From an uncultured Pseudomonadota bacterium (GTDB lineage: Bacteria; Pseudomonadota; Gammaproteobacteria; Enterobacterales; Succinivibrionaceae): a DNA stretch of 42,283 nucleotides. Both the position numbers and the translations under genes were made by a program. Of this stretch, positions 18,259-28,858 are shown one piece after another. Numbering within the stretch: the first letter of the stretch is position 1; the number at the start of each line of letters is the position of its first letter. The stretch covers positions 1-42,283 of the forward strand of contig ONPL01000006.1 of the NCBI GenBank assembly GCA_900319705.1, given 5' to 3'. The notes beneath the pieces were generated by a model. It did no database searches. It had not been told where the DNA came from and saw only the letters and a list, made by a program, of their open reading frames with translations.

Positions 18259-21111
18259 TTATTCATAACTAGCATTTTTCAGGACTCTAGACAGATACTG
18301 AGCAGTATACGATTTATCAATATATTTGCTGCATATTTCCTCCGGAGTGCCAGTTGCAATTATCTGTCCCCCACCACTGCCGCCTTCCGGTCCCAAATCA
18401 ACAATGTAATCTACCGTTTTAATAACATCCAAGTTATGTTCTATTATAACAATGGTATTACCTTTATCTCTAAGCTTCTTGAGTATATCAAGTAACATAC
18501 TTACGTCACGGAAATGAAGCCCTGTAGTAGGTTCATCCAAAATATACAATGTTCTAGATGTTTCTTTCCTAGATAATTCCTTTGCGAGCTTGATTCGCTG
18601 CGCTTCTCCCCCTGACAGCATAGTAGCGGATTGTCCAAGAGATATATAAGACAACCCCACGTCTGCAAGAGTTTGCAATTTACTCTTCAAGGTTGGAATA
18701 GCACTGAAGAATTCCAAAGCTTCCTCGACCGACATATTTAGAACATCATTAATATTCTTGCCCTTATACTTGATTTCTAGAGTTTCCCTATTAAACCTCT
18801 GCCCATGACACTCATCACAGGGAACATAAACGTCCGGAAGAAAATTCATCTCAACCTTTATAACGCCATCTCCCTCACAAGCTTCGCAACGTCCACCCTT
18901 AACATTGAAAGAAAATCTACTTGAGGTATAGCCCCTTGCTCGCGATTCCTCATTTGCTGCAAACAAATCTCTTATTGTAGTAAATATACCAGTATATGTG
19001 GCAGGATTAGATCTTGGTGTTCTCCCTATAGGAGACTGATCTATAGCAATAACTTTATCAAAGTTATCTAATCCATCAATTCGATCATATGGAGAAGGAA
19101 TGGCATTTTTACCGCCATTCAATTCCAAAAAGGCAATCTTATACAAAGTATCATTTATCAATGTAGATTTTCCAGAACCTGAAACACCGGTAACACATGT
19201 CATCAGCCCTACAGGTATCTTCAAGTCAACATTTTTTAAATTATTGCCTCTTGCTCCATAAATTGTCAACCATTGTCCTCTAGGAGGTAACCTGTGTTTG
19301 GGGACAGCTATATATTTTCTACCTGATAAATAAGCTCCTGTCAACGAAGATTCATTCTTCATAACTTCTTCTGGAGTTCCACAAGCAATTACTTCACCCC
19401 CATGAACCCCTGCGCCAGGTCCAATATCAACAAGATAATCAGCGGCCCGCATCGCATCTTCATCATGTTCAACAACAATAACACTATTGCCGATATCCCG
19501 TAAATGAAACAGAGTATCGAGTAGTTTACCGTTATCACGCTGATGAAGACCAATACTCGGTTCATCAAGAACATACATAACACCTACAAGGCCTGCCCCT
19601 ATCTGACTAGCAAGTCTAATTCGCTGAGCCTCTCCTCCAGATAAAGTTTCAGCGGTTCGAGATAACGATAGGTAACCAAGTCCGACATTTTCAAGGAAAC
19701 CCAGCCGTTCTCTAATCTCTTTCAAAACCTTTTCGGCTATTTTTAATTTCTGACCGAAAAATTGAAGTTCCATAAAAAACTTATGGGCATCAATAATAGA
19801 CATATCAACTACCTTAGGAATGTTGATATCTTCAATATAAACATTTCGAGCAGCCTCATTCAGGCGACTTCCTCCACATACTTTACATACAGAGCTTGTC
19901 AAATAGCGGGCCAAATCATCCCTAACATAGGCAGACTCTGTCTCTCGATAGCGGCGTGCCATATTATTTATAACCCCCTCGAAAGGCCGGTTAACAGTTT
20001 TGCTTTCCCCATTGGGACCAAGAAAGATCATTGGAATTTCTTGATTGCCGGTACCATTAAGAACTAAATTCTGTTGTTCTTCAGTTAATTCATTAAAAGG
20101 TACATCTAGAGAAAAGCCAAAATAATTGGCCACGCATAACAGTGACTGGTAATAGTAATAACATCGTTTATCCCAACCCTTGATAGCCCCATTAGAAATG
20201 GATATTTCAGGATTTGCAACAATTTTATGCGGATCAAAACTTTCGCTAAAACCAAGACCATCACAGTTTGGACATGCACCTGACGGGTTATTGAAGGAAA
20301 ACATTCTTGGTTCAATTTCTTTTATCGAATAACCGCACAAAGGGCATGCAAATTTATTAGAAAAAATCAGTTTTTCATTTTCACTTTGCTTATCACTGTC
20401 CATATAATCAACATACACTATACCATCGGACAGATTCAAAGCGGTTTCAAATGACTCTGTTATTCGCTGCTGGATCCCAGCCTTTACCTTAAAACGATCG
20501 ATGACAACCTCAATAGTATGTTTCTTCCGTAACTCAAGCTGTGGCGGCTCAGATAAATCATATAATTCACCGTCAATTCTTGCTCTAGTGAAACCGTTTG
20601 ACAACAATTCATGCAATAACTGTTTGTACTCACCCTTGCGATCATTAACAACAGGGGCCAGAATCATCAACTTCACCCCCTCTTCAATTTTCATTACCTG
20701 ATCGACCATCTGAGATATTGTCTGAGCCTTTAGAGGAAGTTTATGAACAGGACATTTAGCCTCCCCTACGCGGGCGAACAGAAGTCGAAGGTAGTCATAT
20801 ATTTCAGTTATGGTTCCAACTGTTGACCGGGGATTATGTGAAGTTGACTTCTGTTCTATCGATATAGCTGGAGAAAGTCCTTCTATATGATCTACATCAG
20901 GTTTTTCCATTAACGATAAGAACTGTCTAGCATAGGGAGACAAGGACTCTACATATCGTCTTTGTCCTTCAGCATACAGAGTATCAAAAGCCAAAGAAGA
21001 TTTACCTGAACCTGACAAACCGGTAATTACAACCAATTTATCCCTCGGAATAATCAAATCAATATTTTTTAAATTGTGTGTTCTTGCACCACGAATTTCT
21101 ATAGATTCCAT
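18259..21111 (-). CDS. uvrA: Excinuclease ABC subunit A
   Basis: UvrA is the damage-recognition ATPase of nucleotide excision repair and loads UvrB. The 950-residue product (E. coli 940) starts [19 protein letters not shown]. It has two ABC halves with Walker [10 protein letters not shown] and GVSGSGKST, signatures [18 protein letters not shown] and [16 protein letters not shown], and zinc modules CPLCGYS...CPNCDG and CEACEGDG...CDECHG. It has its own strong promoter (21161-21189). I found no LexA-type operator (CTGT-N8-ACAG) between promoter and start, so SOS control as in E. coli is not evident. It is followed by the DUF2750 gene at a distance. Confidence 0.98.
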   Translation of the reverse strand: MESIEIRGARTHNLKNIDLIIPRDKLVVITGLSGSGKSSLAFDTLYAEGQRRYVESLSPYARQFLSLMEKPDVDHIEGLSPAISIEQKSTSHNPRSTVGTITEIYDYLRLLFARVGEAKCPVHKLPLKAQTISQMVDQVMKIEEGVKLMILAPVVNDRKGEYKQLLHELLSNGFTRARIDGELYDLSEPPQLELRKKHTIEVVIDRFKVKAGIQQRITESFETALNLSDGIVYVDYMDSDKQSENEKLIFSNKFACPLCGYSIKEIEPRMFSFNNPSGACPNCDGLGFSESFDPHKIVANPEISISNGAIKGWDKRCYYYYQSLLCVANYFGFSLDVPFNELTEEQQNLVLNGTGNQEIPMIFLGPNGESKTVNRPFEGVINNMARRYRETESAYVRDDLARYLTSSVCKVCGGSRLNEAARNVYIEDINIPKVVDMSIIDAHKFFMELQFFGQKLKIAEKVLKEIRERLGFLENVGLGYLSLSRTAETLSGGEAQRIRLASQIGAGLVGVMYVLDEPSIGLHQRDNGKLLDTLFHLRDIGNSVIVVEHDEDAMRAADYLVDIGPGAGVHGGEVIACGTPEEVMKNESSLTGAYLSGRKYIAVPKHRLPPRGQWLTIYGARGNNLKNVDLKIPVGLMTCVTGVSGSGKSTLINDTLYKIAFLELNGGKNAIPSPYDRIDGLDNFDKVIAIDQSPIGRTPRSNPATYTGIFTTIRDLFAANEESRARGYTSSRFSFNVKGGRCEACEGDGVIKVEMNFLPDVYVPCDECHGQRFNRETLEIKYKGKNINDVLNMSVEEALEFFSAIPTLKSKLQTLADVGLSYISLGQSATMLSGGEAQRIKLAKELSRKETSRTLYILDEPTTGLHFRDVSMLLDILKKLRDKGNTIVIIEHNLDVIKTVDYIVDLGPEGGSGGGQIIATGTPEEICSKYIDKSYTAQYLSRVLKNASYE

Positions 21112-21160
21112 TACTATCTTCTAACCTATCATCAATTTTACAGCATACGAATAACTAATA

Positions 21161-21189
21161 ATTATAAAAACACTATATGAATGCAACAA
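21161..21189 (-). promoter_or_regulatory. Sigma-70 promoter of uvrA
   Basis: On the minus strand there is TTGTTG (21184-21189), a 17-nt spacer and a perfect TATAAT (21161-21166), about 50 nt upstream of the uvrA ATG. No LexA palindrome overlaps it. Confidence 0.75.
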
Positions 21190-21701
21190 GATTCGATTAT
21201 CACCAATGAACGATAAATCTTTCAAAAGATAGAATCAAACTTGAGGCCGTCATCCAATATTTATGCATCAAATACTATGTGAGCGCGGCAACAAGAATGA
21301 GAGACTTAATTCAAATTAACCAGAGAAGGATGATAAAAAGAACCTTCTGCTCTTTGCCAAGAAAACTTATAGATTTTGTGTTATTGATTTCGTATCGATG
21401 GTAGTTCAAGTGTTTTACTACGACGGTAAAACACTGCCAATTGCTCTGTCAATTACTCGCATTAACCAAAGATATTCAGATTTTGCCTCGCGCAATATAT
21501 CGCTCATCTATCAATCTCAACCAATGCTCCCTCAAAGGGGAAAACTGTATGGTTCAACCTTTCATCACTCTGCAGTAAAACTACCATGTCATCAGTTTCA
21601 GCACAGATGCAATTATATTTATATGTTACAAAAACAAGAAATCAGGCAAAAAACTATGATCTGAAAAACTAAAAACTTTCTGTTACATATAAAAACAAAA
21701 A
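21190..21701. other. Unexplained 512-nt gap between rpoH and uvrA
   Basis: No convincing gene. An 88-codon plus-strand frame (21398-21664) has no ribosome site or family likeness. Within it lies a perfect 10-bp inverted repeat AGTGTTTTAC / GTAAAACACT around a 7-nt loop (21409-21435). Neither side of the stem has a T-run, so it is not an ordinary terminator. No transposase remnant or RNA gene was recognised. Confidence 0.45.
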
Positions 21702-22562
21702 CTATTCAGCATTCAGCATTAACTCTTTAATACGAGCAATCGCCTGAGTCTCCAACTGTCTGACTCTCTCAGCAGAAATACCAAAATAAGCTGCCAATTC
21801 CTGCAAAGTGCCTTTGTCAGCATCAAGCCATCTTCTCTGAACTATATATCTTGAACGCTCATCCAATTTACTCAAAGCTTCACTGAGAGCCTCATGGGCA
21901 TTTTCCTGCCAATTCGCATTTTCCATAGTTGCGGAAAAATTAGATGATTTATCTTCAAGATATAATATAGGAGCCTTGCTTACGCCATCTTCATCGGGTT
22001 CTGAATAATCGTAAGATACATCGGAAGCAGCCATTCGTGTTTCCATATCGGTTACATCTTTTTCTGTAACACCTAGTTCAAATGCAACTTTTGAGATATC
22101 CTCATTCGATAACCATGCGACATTTTTTTTATACTTTTTTAAATTAAAGAATAACTTTCTTTGGGCTTTGGTAGTCGCTATCTTTACTAATTTCCAATTT
22201 TTTATCACAAATTCATGAATTTCTGATTTTATCCAATGAATCGCGTATGTAGCCAATCTAACTCCGTTGGTAGGATTAAAACGCTTCACGGCTTGCATTA
22301 AGCCGATTGAACCTTCCTGTATCAGATCCTTTAGAGGCAATCCGTAACCAAGATAACCACGGGCCACATGAACAACAAATCGCATATGAGACATTACCAA
22401 ACGGTACGCGGCCTCCTTATCTCCTGTTTGCTGCAGTTTTGTTGCTAATTCGAACTCTTCTTGAGCAGACAACATCGGAAAACCGTTAATTTTCTTGATG
22501 TAAGCATCCAACCCATCATAATGGATCAGCTGGTTACTTGACTTAACAAATACATCAACCAT
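21702..22562 (-). CDS. rpoH: RNA polymerase heat-shock sigma factor RpoH
   Basis: Sigma-32 directs transcription of chaperone and protease genes. The ATG at 22562 has an AGAGG ribosome site 8 nt upstream and gives 286 residues (E. coli 284). An ATG at 22580 would add six residues but lacks a ribosome site. The RpoH box region ATTKAQRKLFFNLKKYKK is conserved, as are region 2 (DLIQEGSIGLMQAVKRFNP, YAIHWIKSEIHEFV) and region 4 (LQELAAYFGISAERVRQLE). In many gammaproteobacteria rpoH follows ftsX directly; here a five-gene export operon separates them. It has its own upstream promoter. Confidence 0.97.
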   Translation of the reverse strand: MVDVFVKSSNQLIHYDGLDAYIKKINGFPMLSAQEEFELATKLQQTGDKEAAYRLVMSHMRFVVHVARGYLGYGLPLKDLIQEGSIGLMQAVKRFNPTNGVRLATYAIHWIKSEIHEFVIKNWKLVKIATTKAQRKLFFNLKKYKKNVAWLSNEDISKVAFELGVTEKDVTDMETRMAASDVSYDYSEPDEDGVSKAPILYLEDKSSNFSATMENANWQENAHEALSEALSKLDERSRYIVQRRWLDADKGTLQELAAYFGISAERVRQLETQAIARIKELMLNAE

Positions 22563-22779
22563 TTTAACAACCTCTGCCATAACGTCTGTGGGAGAAATCT
22601 AACTACCCCATTCTCTTTTCACACAAATAATCGCGAACGAATGATAAACTGTTGGTTCCTGATTGCTACTACTGAGAGATGCATTTCATTCTAACAACCT
22701 TATCAAACCAAAACGCTTTTGTGCAATTTACCGTAATCATATACTTACACGGACAGATTTTAAACACCACCCAGAAAAA

Positions 22780-22808
22780 AGTATAGATCAATCACAGTAA
22801 AACTACAA
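22780..22808 (-). promoter_or_regulatory. Candidate sigma-70 promoter of rpoH
   Basis: On the minus strand TTGTAG (22803-22808), a 17-nt spacer and TATACT (22780-22785) lie about 215 nt before the rpoH start. The -10 box is good and the -35 box is weak. A GAAC motif at 22813-22816, just upstream, could belong to an ECF-type -35 element, but no matching -10 was found. Confidence 0.45.
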
Positions 22809-22867
22809 CTAAGTTCACATAAAATATTTAGCTCATCAACATAATGGTATATTTATTGCTTTTAACA

Positions 22868-24034
22868 CTATTCTTTTGCAATTTTGTTTCTTATAAACTC
22901 GATTTTATAATTCGAATCAGACTTGTAAAACTGTTCTATCAGAGTGTTCATGTCTTCCGTAATCTTTTTTGGAGAGTACACACCACCGTTATCTTCGATA
23001 CATATCTTGATATAGTCCACTAGCATATAAGCTAAAATAATACCTACATGAAGTTCTCCATCTTGCTTTTTTTCTCTAAGAAACAGCTTGAATGATTCGT
23101 CAATTTTAGGATTTAACTCATAGAAAGGAACATACAATCCATATTTATAATCGTCGTGCACAATTTTCGGTTCCATAAGTTCATCAGTTGTATAAATAGG
23201 AATTTTAAGATTCAACTGATTCAGAAGTGTTTTAAGCGCTCCAAAATCTTTAAATGTCCCTGCGTAGAAGACCGCATCAAACCTATAATCGGCCACATGC
23301 AATTTAAGCTGATATTCTAGATCCTCGTCTAACATATCGTTATAATTTATTCTAAACAGCCATTCAAAGTTCTTTTTCTGATTATTGTAACGTTCTAAAG
23401 CTGTGCTGAATATATCACCATAACTGTTGTTTTCAGGACTAATAATCAGAACTCTTTTTACACCGTTTCTAGCAGCCTCATTCATAAATACAGAAATCCA
23501 AGTATCAAGAGGTATAAAAATAGAACTGAAATTATCATCTTCAAGATAAGGCAATTTTTCAGATCTGACAGTTAAAGGTGAAACTAAAGGAATTCCGGCA
23601 TAGTGAGTAAGTGCTCTAACAGATGGGATTAACAGTGAATTGTAAGGTGCTATGCATAGTGCCATTTTTTTTTCTGAACAGAGGGATTGAACACTAGCTA
23701 CATATTCCTGTTCATTACCTCCACTTACTTTAATTTTATTTAAAACAACCTTTTTACCAGCAATTCCACCTTTTTTTTCATTAACGTAATCAACCATCAG
23801 TTCCAACCCTTTCTCGATGAGAGCTGAAGTATAGAACGATTTGTCTTCATCATTATAGATAACTGTCGCTAGATTGATAACAGCAGATTTGTTCACAGCC
23901 GTCATTCTCTTAGAAATAGACTCATCCCTATAATTACGACTATCTTTCAAATCAAATTCAAACAGCTCCAACTTAAAACCAACTACAGCCAGCAGAGTCA
24001 CAGACAAGACAGCAATCAATATATTTTTTATCAT
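22868..24034 (-). CDS. Membrane-anchored periplasmic binding protein, LivK-like (Peripla_BP_6 type)
   Basis: The 388-residue product starts at the ATG at 24034, which has an AGAGG ribosome site; a TTG at 24043 also opens the frame. Residues 3-22 form a hydrophobic helix without a lipobox or clear cleavage site, suggesting an inner-membrane anchor. The rest has the type I periplasmic-binding fold of branched-chain amino acid receptors: INLATVIYNDEDKSFYTSALIEKGLELMVDYVN, GGIAGKKVVL, AGIPLVSPLT and VKRVLIISPENNSYG. It begins 25 nt after the second exporter subunit, as the last gene of the operon. No import permease or ATPase of the LivHMGF type is present. It may therefore sense or bind a ligand for the export system rather than feed an importer. 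The ligand is unknown. Confidence 0.82.
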   Translation of the reverse strand: MIKNILIAVLSVTLLAVVGFKLELFEFDLKDSRNYRDESISKRMTAVNKSAVINLATVIYNDEDKSFYTSALIEKGLELMVDYVNEKKGGIAGKKVVLNKIKVSGGNEQEYVASVQSLCSEKKMALCIAPYNSLLIPSVRALTHYAGIPLVSPLTVRSEKLPYLEDDNFSSIFIPLDTWISVFMNEAARNGVKRVLIISPENNSYGDIFSTALERYNNQKKNFEWLFRINYNDMLDEDLEYQLKLHVADYRFDAVFYAGTFKDFGALKTLLNQLNLKIPIYTTDELMEPKIVHDDYKYGLYVPFYELNPKIDESFKLFLREKKQDGELHVGIILAYMLVDYIKICIEDNGGVYSPKKITEDMNTLIEQFYKSDSNYKIEFIRNKIAKE

Positions 24035-24059
24035 GTATCGCAACCTCTTATGACAATCA

Positions 24060-26669
24060 TCAGGAAATTAAGCTTCTGAATAATTCAGAAGTTTTACAAA
24101 GTTCTCTGAAGGTCCCTTTTGATTCTATAGTTCCATCTTTCATAACATAAATGAAATCGGCAGATTTGACAGTAGAAATTCTGTTAGATATAACAATCCT
24201 CGTAATATTCAAACCGGCAATTCTATCCATAATCAGCTTCTGACTGATATTATCAAGTGAACTTGTGGCTTCATCCATTATCAACAGACATGGTTTCCCG
24301 ACCAATGCCTTGGCTATAAGAATTTTCTGCTGCTGTCCCTTGGATATATTTCTCTTATTTACCAATGTGTGAAAACCCATAGGCATCTGCTCTATTTCCT
24401 CGGTAAGTCCAACAAGTGAAGCAACCCTCCTAGCCTCATCAATTCCGTAATTTGTTCCCTTCAAAATATTATCCATAATTGAAGCCTCTTCAATTTGGCT
24501 CTTCTGTAAAACAACACCTACGTGTTTACGGACAGACGTTTTATTCAAAAGCTTAAGATCAAAATCGTCATAATACACAGCTCCTTTTGAAGGAACAAAA
24601 AAGCCGATAATCAATTCGACAAGAGAAGTTTTGCCAGAACCTGAAGCACCCGATATTACAATAAAATCTCCACATTCAACCTTGAGCGAAACATCTTTGA
24701 TAACTTCAACATCACTGTCATCATAATGATAAAACACATGAGATAATTCCACATTACCATAAAAATTATCCAGTTGTTCTGTATTAAAATCACTCTCTAC
24801 ATCAGATTGAATAATTGGTTTCAAACGTTCATACAGTGACTTCACAGGAACAAACTCCCAGAAATTCAAAAATGCACCGAGAAAACCAATCATACAAAAG
24901 TAAAAAGCAGCAAAAAAAGCAAGATGTGAAGGGATTTCCGAATTATCAGCACACATGTGAAACATCATGAACATAAGACACAGTAACAATGGGAGTGCGT
25001 TATTCAACAATCTGCGGGTTGATACATTTTTAGAAATTATATACTCCATCACTGACATATGTCTGTAGCATGACATATACTTAGAAATTATATAGCGATC
25101 TGCATTCGTTATCTTAATCTTGGAAATTCCATCTATCATTTGTCGCAAAGTGGAACTAAGATTGTCTTTATAATCATAAAACAGTTCATATTTTTTTAAG
25201 GAATTAACCATAACATAGCAATAACACAATATATATATCACTATAGGAAGGAGCATATAAAAAGACATTTCAGAATCATGAATCATCATAGATAAGAAAC
25301 TAAACAGCCCTAGAGTAGCAAAAGTCAACATCTTAACGAAGTTAACTATATACTTTCTGATATTCAAACAACTTATGATTCTCTTCGAAAGATCTCCTAA
25401 TTCAATTTTTCTCAAATTTCCAATTGACGTATTTAAAATCTTGTCAAAAATAGCAATCTGTATTCTTTCACTTTTATCCACACTGAATACATTTATTGCA
25501 ATATTCATAACAACTTTCATACCAACAGAACCAATAATCAGAAAAAAGATTAGTTCCAAGCTCTGCATCAACTCTACGGTATTTGCATAAGGAATAATTT
25601 TTGATATCAGAAATTCAACAAATGAGGGAATAGCAAGTCCCCATAGTCCGCCCCATACCAAAAGAGTAAAGAATATGACATAAAAAACACTAGATGATTT
25701 TGCAAACAACCCTTTAATAAGAAATGCCCAATCAACTTTATCTGGCATCCGGTAATAAAATGCTATGCATTCCTTAAAAAAAGAACTAGCATCACTCTCA
25801 TCTATATCATGATGTTCTCCATGATAGTCTTCATACCAACTTCCATTTGAGTTTAAGTGTAGAAGAACAGGAACAGAATTATCAAAACCTTCATTATTTT
25901 GTTCTTTGGTTTTAAAAGCAATTATCGGATCAGTCACTGTCTGCTTATAAAAATCATCCGATAGACAAATTTTACGAGCCTGACATTTATTTGATTTCAC
26001 TAGGTTATCTGCATACTCAGTTAATGATTTATCATTACCATTAATGAACAAGTCCGATAACAAAGCCTCAGAATCATATCCGTAATAATCAGCAATCTTC
26101 AAAACATGAGTCTTTAAAGCAAGTATTTCAATCTTAAGCAGATCATCTCGATCCTTGGGGAAGGGTTCCCGGAATGATCCCTGCAATGCAATAGCATGCA
26201 TCTGTTCTTCGATTTCCCTTGATGCCAGTTGATAGGAATTACTTTTCTGTTCTCTTACATACTTTTTGTGAGCGATGTCTATTTTCAGTAAAATACTCAG
26301 CAATTCATTGAAGTTTCTTGTCTGATAAAAAATAGTTTTTAACTCTTCATTGCGTTCTAAGGTCTTTCCGTAGGAATTTTCAATTTTGTCTATAATAACC
26401 TTTGTTAAATCAGTATAACCTTTTGAATTCAGAATCGAAACTCCGTGAACATCAGTTGCTTCTGCTACCAGTTCATAATAATAATCATCTTGATAGAATG
26501 TTACTTTTGCCGGTATATGTACATGGGTCTGTTCGTTTAAGCAGATTAAAAACATTCGATCCAAAAGCTGATTGGAATTTCTTTTTATCAAGTAAAGATT
26601 CAATTCACCTTTATTGATAATAATGTCCTTGTCAAGAATAAATGAAGTAATATTTTTCTGTCGAATCAT
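24060..26669 (-). CDS. NHLM-type ABC exporter subunit 2 with long N-terminal domain
   Basis: The 869-residue product resembles the second ABC subunit of NHLM/NHLP peptide export systems (TIGR03797). Residues 1-310 are soluble with no recognised domain. Residues 315-610 are membrane segments, including the family-like stretch around GISKIKITNADRYI (514-527). Residues 640-869 form the nucleotide-binding domain. Walker A GASGSGKT is at 674-681, a divergent signature ISKGQ at 775-779 and Walker B LLIMDE at 795-800. The switch (H-loop) position reads ISNR, with Asn829 where His is normal, so this site may hydrolyse ATP poorly. Its ATG overlaps the stop of the partner gene (ATGA). The two presumably form a heterodimeric exporter. 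Confidence 0.85.
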   Translation of the reverse strand: MIRQKNITSFILDKDIIINKGELNLYLIKRNSNQLLDRMFLICLNEQTHVHIPAKVTFYQDDYYYELVAEATDVHGVSILNSKGYTDLTKVIIDKIENSYGKTLERNEELKTIFYQTRNFNELLSILLKIDIAHKKYVREQKSNSYQLASREIEEQMHAIALQGSFREPFPKDRDDLLKIEILALKTHVLKIADYYGYDSEALLSDLFINGNDKSLTEYADNLVKSNKCQARKICLSDDFYKQTVTDPIIAFKTKEQNNEGFDNSVPVLLHLNSNGSWYEDYHGEHHDIDESDASSFFKECIAFYYRMPDKVDWAFLIKGLFAKSSSVFYVIFFTLLVWGGLWGLAIPSFVEFLISKIIPYANTVELMQSLELIFFLIIGSVGMKVVMNIAINVFSVDKSERIQIAIFDKILNTSIGNLRKIELGDLSKRIISCLNIRKYIVNFVKMLTFATLGLFSFLSMMIHDSEMSFYMLLPIVIYILCYCYVMVNSLKKYELFYDYKDNLSSTLRQMIDGISKIKITNADRYIISKYMSCYRHMSVMEYIISKNVSTRRLLNNALPLLLCLMFMMFHMCADNSEIPSHLAFFAAFYFCMIGFLGAFLNFWEFVPVKSLYERLKPIIQSDVESDFNTEQLDNFYGNVELSHVFYHYDDSDVEVIKDVSLKVECGDFIVISGASGSGKTSLVELIIGFFVPSKGAVYYDDFDLKLLNKTSVRKHVGVVLQKSQIEEASIMDNILKGTNYGIDEARRVASLVGLTEEIEQMPMGFHTLVNKRNISKGQQQKILIAKALVGKPCLLIMDEATSSLDNISQKLIMDRIAGLNITRIVISNRISTVKSADFIYVMKDGTIESKGTFRELCKTSELFRSLIS

Positions 26670-28858
26670 AAAATACCTTCTTCATCTGCTAGCATCAACT
26701 TCTGATAATATTTGTTGTTTTTGCATAAATCAGGATGTCTGCCCCTACCGACAATCTCCCCATGATCCATCACTATAATCTCATCAGCATCTTTTACCGT
26801 CGAAAGATTATGGGAAACCGTTATATATGAGCGTACATATTTTCGTATAGAAGCACATATTTCACGATTATTTTTCGAATCAAGAAAACAAGTAGCCTCA
26901 TCGAACACAGCTAATGGTTTTTGATTGGCAAAAACTCTAGCCATTTCAAATCTTTGCAGTTGTCCGGCAGAAAAATTAATACCACCCTCTTTAAATGTCT
27001 GTGAGAGAATTGCCCCTTTTATAGACAGTTCGTCCACTAGACCAACTCTTTTCAATGCATCTTGTAGAGATTCGTAATCGAATGTCTGAGAAAACATCGT
27101 CAAGTTGTCCTGTACTGTTCCAGAATAAAAGGTAGGAGTCTGCTCCACTATATCAACATTGCTGTAATATGTATCCGCAGTCAACCTCCTAATATTACAG
27201 CCATTCAGCAGGATTTCGCCGTCTGAAGGTTGCAACATACCAGAAATCAGTCTGACAATTGTAGATTTTCCTGATCCGGAAGCACCAACTATCGCAATCT
27301 GCATACCAGGTTCAACATGAAGAGAAAAGTTTTTAATAAAAAATCCCTGTTCCTCATACTTAAATGAAATGTTCTTCATATCAAAAGATCGGAATTCATC
27401 AAATAAATTTCCGAAATTTTCAGCCTTAGAAGGGTCAGCAAAAGAATCTTCATGGCGGTATGAATATAGATCTTGTATTTTCCTTTCATTTACCTCGATA
27501 AAATTCACTCTTTCATTGTCAGTAATCATTTGAGTTAAAGGAAAAACAAAACCTGATACGAGTATTTGGAATGAAAGCAGATTCCCGAGAGTAAAGCTTC
27601 CATCAATAACATAATTAAGACCTATTGAAAATACAACTAGGTTACTAAGCAAAGTTATCAGAACAAGTAGGGATTCAAGATAAACCTTTCTTACACCAAG
27701 TTTCAAAATCTGACTATTCAGAACAGACAATCTGTCAACCCAAATGTTAAAAATCGACTTTTCCCTACCCAGAGCTTTAACTACATCTACAGAGGATAAA
27801 TTGGATACAACTGAACTGAAAAGAGAATTCTCCTCTGATTGAACCATATGCTTAAGGAGCAACTGGCGTCTATTGATAAACCAACTGATATAAACAAACA
27901 GCAAAGCACAGCAAACCACCACCATCATCAATTTCCAATTGTAACAAGTCATTAAAACCAAATAGTAAATAGAAATTAGATAATTAAGGCTATTGTTTTT
28001 AAAATGCAGCACTTGTTCATTGGACAATACGGAATGAAGAAACACCTTTGTCTGAATTTCACCATTTGATCGTTGAATAAAAAACCTCATTGGAAGAGAA
28101 AACAGCAAATTCAAAGAAGTGATAAGCGCATTGGCAGATTTTTGTAATTTGATCCTACGAAGGGACAGATCGATAATTCCGATAAGAACCAGTTTTATGA
28201 TCATAGCGATTAAAAACAGAATACAGACAGCTATTGGCCATCCGGTATGTTCCATCAGAACAAAATCTACATATACAGAGAAAAGAATAGGAACCGCCAT
28301 GACAGGGAACAGAAAAAGGACGGTTGCCCACCAAACAATCAATGCAAGAGTACGGCTTTTATCTCTTAAAACACCGTTTTTTTTATTAACATTCCCAGGA
28401 CATGGCTGAAAATCAGCAGATCTTTCAAACGTCAGAGCAATTCCACTAAACCCTCTTTCAAATGATTCACGATCCAAGGTAATATGTCCGCACTGTGGGT
28501 CATTGACATAAAAGAGTTTTCCATTGGAGCTACATCCTTCATATACCACATAGTGCTCATGATTCCAAAACAAAATCATCGGTGTTGAAAGCTTTTCCAA
28601 AGCTCCAATCTGAACTTTAAATCCTTGCGCCTTAAGCTGATATTTTCTAGCAATTTTTATAATAGTTGAAGCTTTAGTACCGTTACGACTCTGACCAAAG
28701 TCATCTCTCAACTGCTCTATAGAAATATCTTTTCCAAAGAACTTCAGAACAATTGATAAAGCCGCCACTCCGCACTCGCTGGTTTCCATCTGCAAAACCA
28801 AGGGGGTGCGTACTGTCTTTGTTTTTTTTCGGAATAAATTCAAGAAACTGCAATTCAT
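26666..28858 (-). CDS. C39 peptidase-containing ABC exporter (NHLM subunit 1 type)
   Basis: The 730-residue product is a leader-cleaving peptide exporter resembling TIGR03796. The N-terminal C39 peptidase domain (about 15-145) has the catalytic set: oxyanion Gln23, Cys29 in METSECGVAAL, His102 in NHEHYVVYEG and Asp120 in VNDP. It should therefore cleave double-glycine-type leaders. Membrane segments lie at about 168-330 and 395-445. The nucleotide-binding domain has Walker A GASGSGKS (525-532), signature FSAGQ (629-633), Walker B LAVFDE (649-654) and an intact switch His683. Its start overlaps the adaptor gene stop and its stop overlaps the next start (both ATGA), so the three are translated together. 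No substrate peptide gene is visible nearby. Confidence 0.9.
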   Translation of the reverse strand: MNCSFLNLFRKKTKTVRTPLVLQMETSECGVAALSIVLKFFGKDISIEQLRDDFGQSRNGTKASTIIKIARKYQLKAQGFKVQIGALEKLSTPMILFWNHEHYVVYEGCSSNGKLFYVNDPQCGHITLDRESFERGFSGIALTFERSADFQPCPGNVNKKNGVLRDKSRTLALIVWWATVLFLFPVMAVPILFSVYVDFVLMEHTGWPIAVCILFLIAMIIKLVLIGIIDLSLRRIKLQKSANALITSLNLLFSLPMRFFIQRSNGEIQTKVFLHSVLSNEQVLHFKNNSLNYLISIYYLVLMTCYNWKLMMVVVCCALLFVYISWFINRRQLLLKHMVQSEENSLFSSVVSNLSSVDVVKALGREKSIFNIWVDRLSVLNSQILKLGVRKVYLESLLVLITLLSNLVVFSIGLNYVIDGSFTLGNLLSFQILVSGFVFPLTQMITDNERVNFIEVNERKIQDLYSYRHEDSFADPSKAENFGNLFDEFRSFDMKNISFKYEEQGFFIKNFSLHVEPGMQIAIVGASGSGKSTIVRLISGMLQPSDGEILLNGCNIRRLTADTYYSNVDIVEQTPTFYSGTVQDNLTMFSQTFDYESLQDALKRVGLVDELSIKGAILSQTFKEGGINFSAGQLQRFEMARVFANQKPLAVFDEATCFLDSKNNREICASIRKYVRSYITVSHNLSTVKDADEIIVMDHGEIVGRGRHPDLCKNNKYYQKLMLADEEGIL

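Noticed and set aside
21112..21160. LexA operator controlling uvrA
   Set aside because: A CTGT half-site is present, but the matching ACAG at the right spacing is not.
21398..21664. 88-codon plus-strand frame in the rpoH-uvrA gap as a gene or transposase remnant
   Set aside because: There is no ribosome site or recognisable domain, and it contains a perfect hairpin near its start. Its neighbours on both sides are on the other strand.
22563..22867. A precursor peptide for the exporter in the gap before rpoH
   Set aside because: The longest frames on either strand are about 17-23 codons, without ribosome sites or GG motifs.
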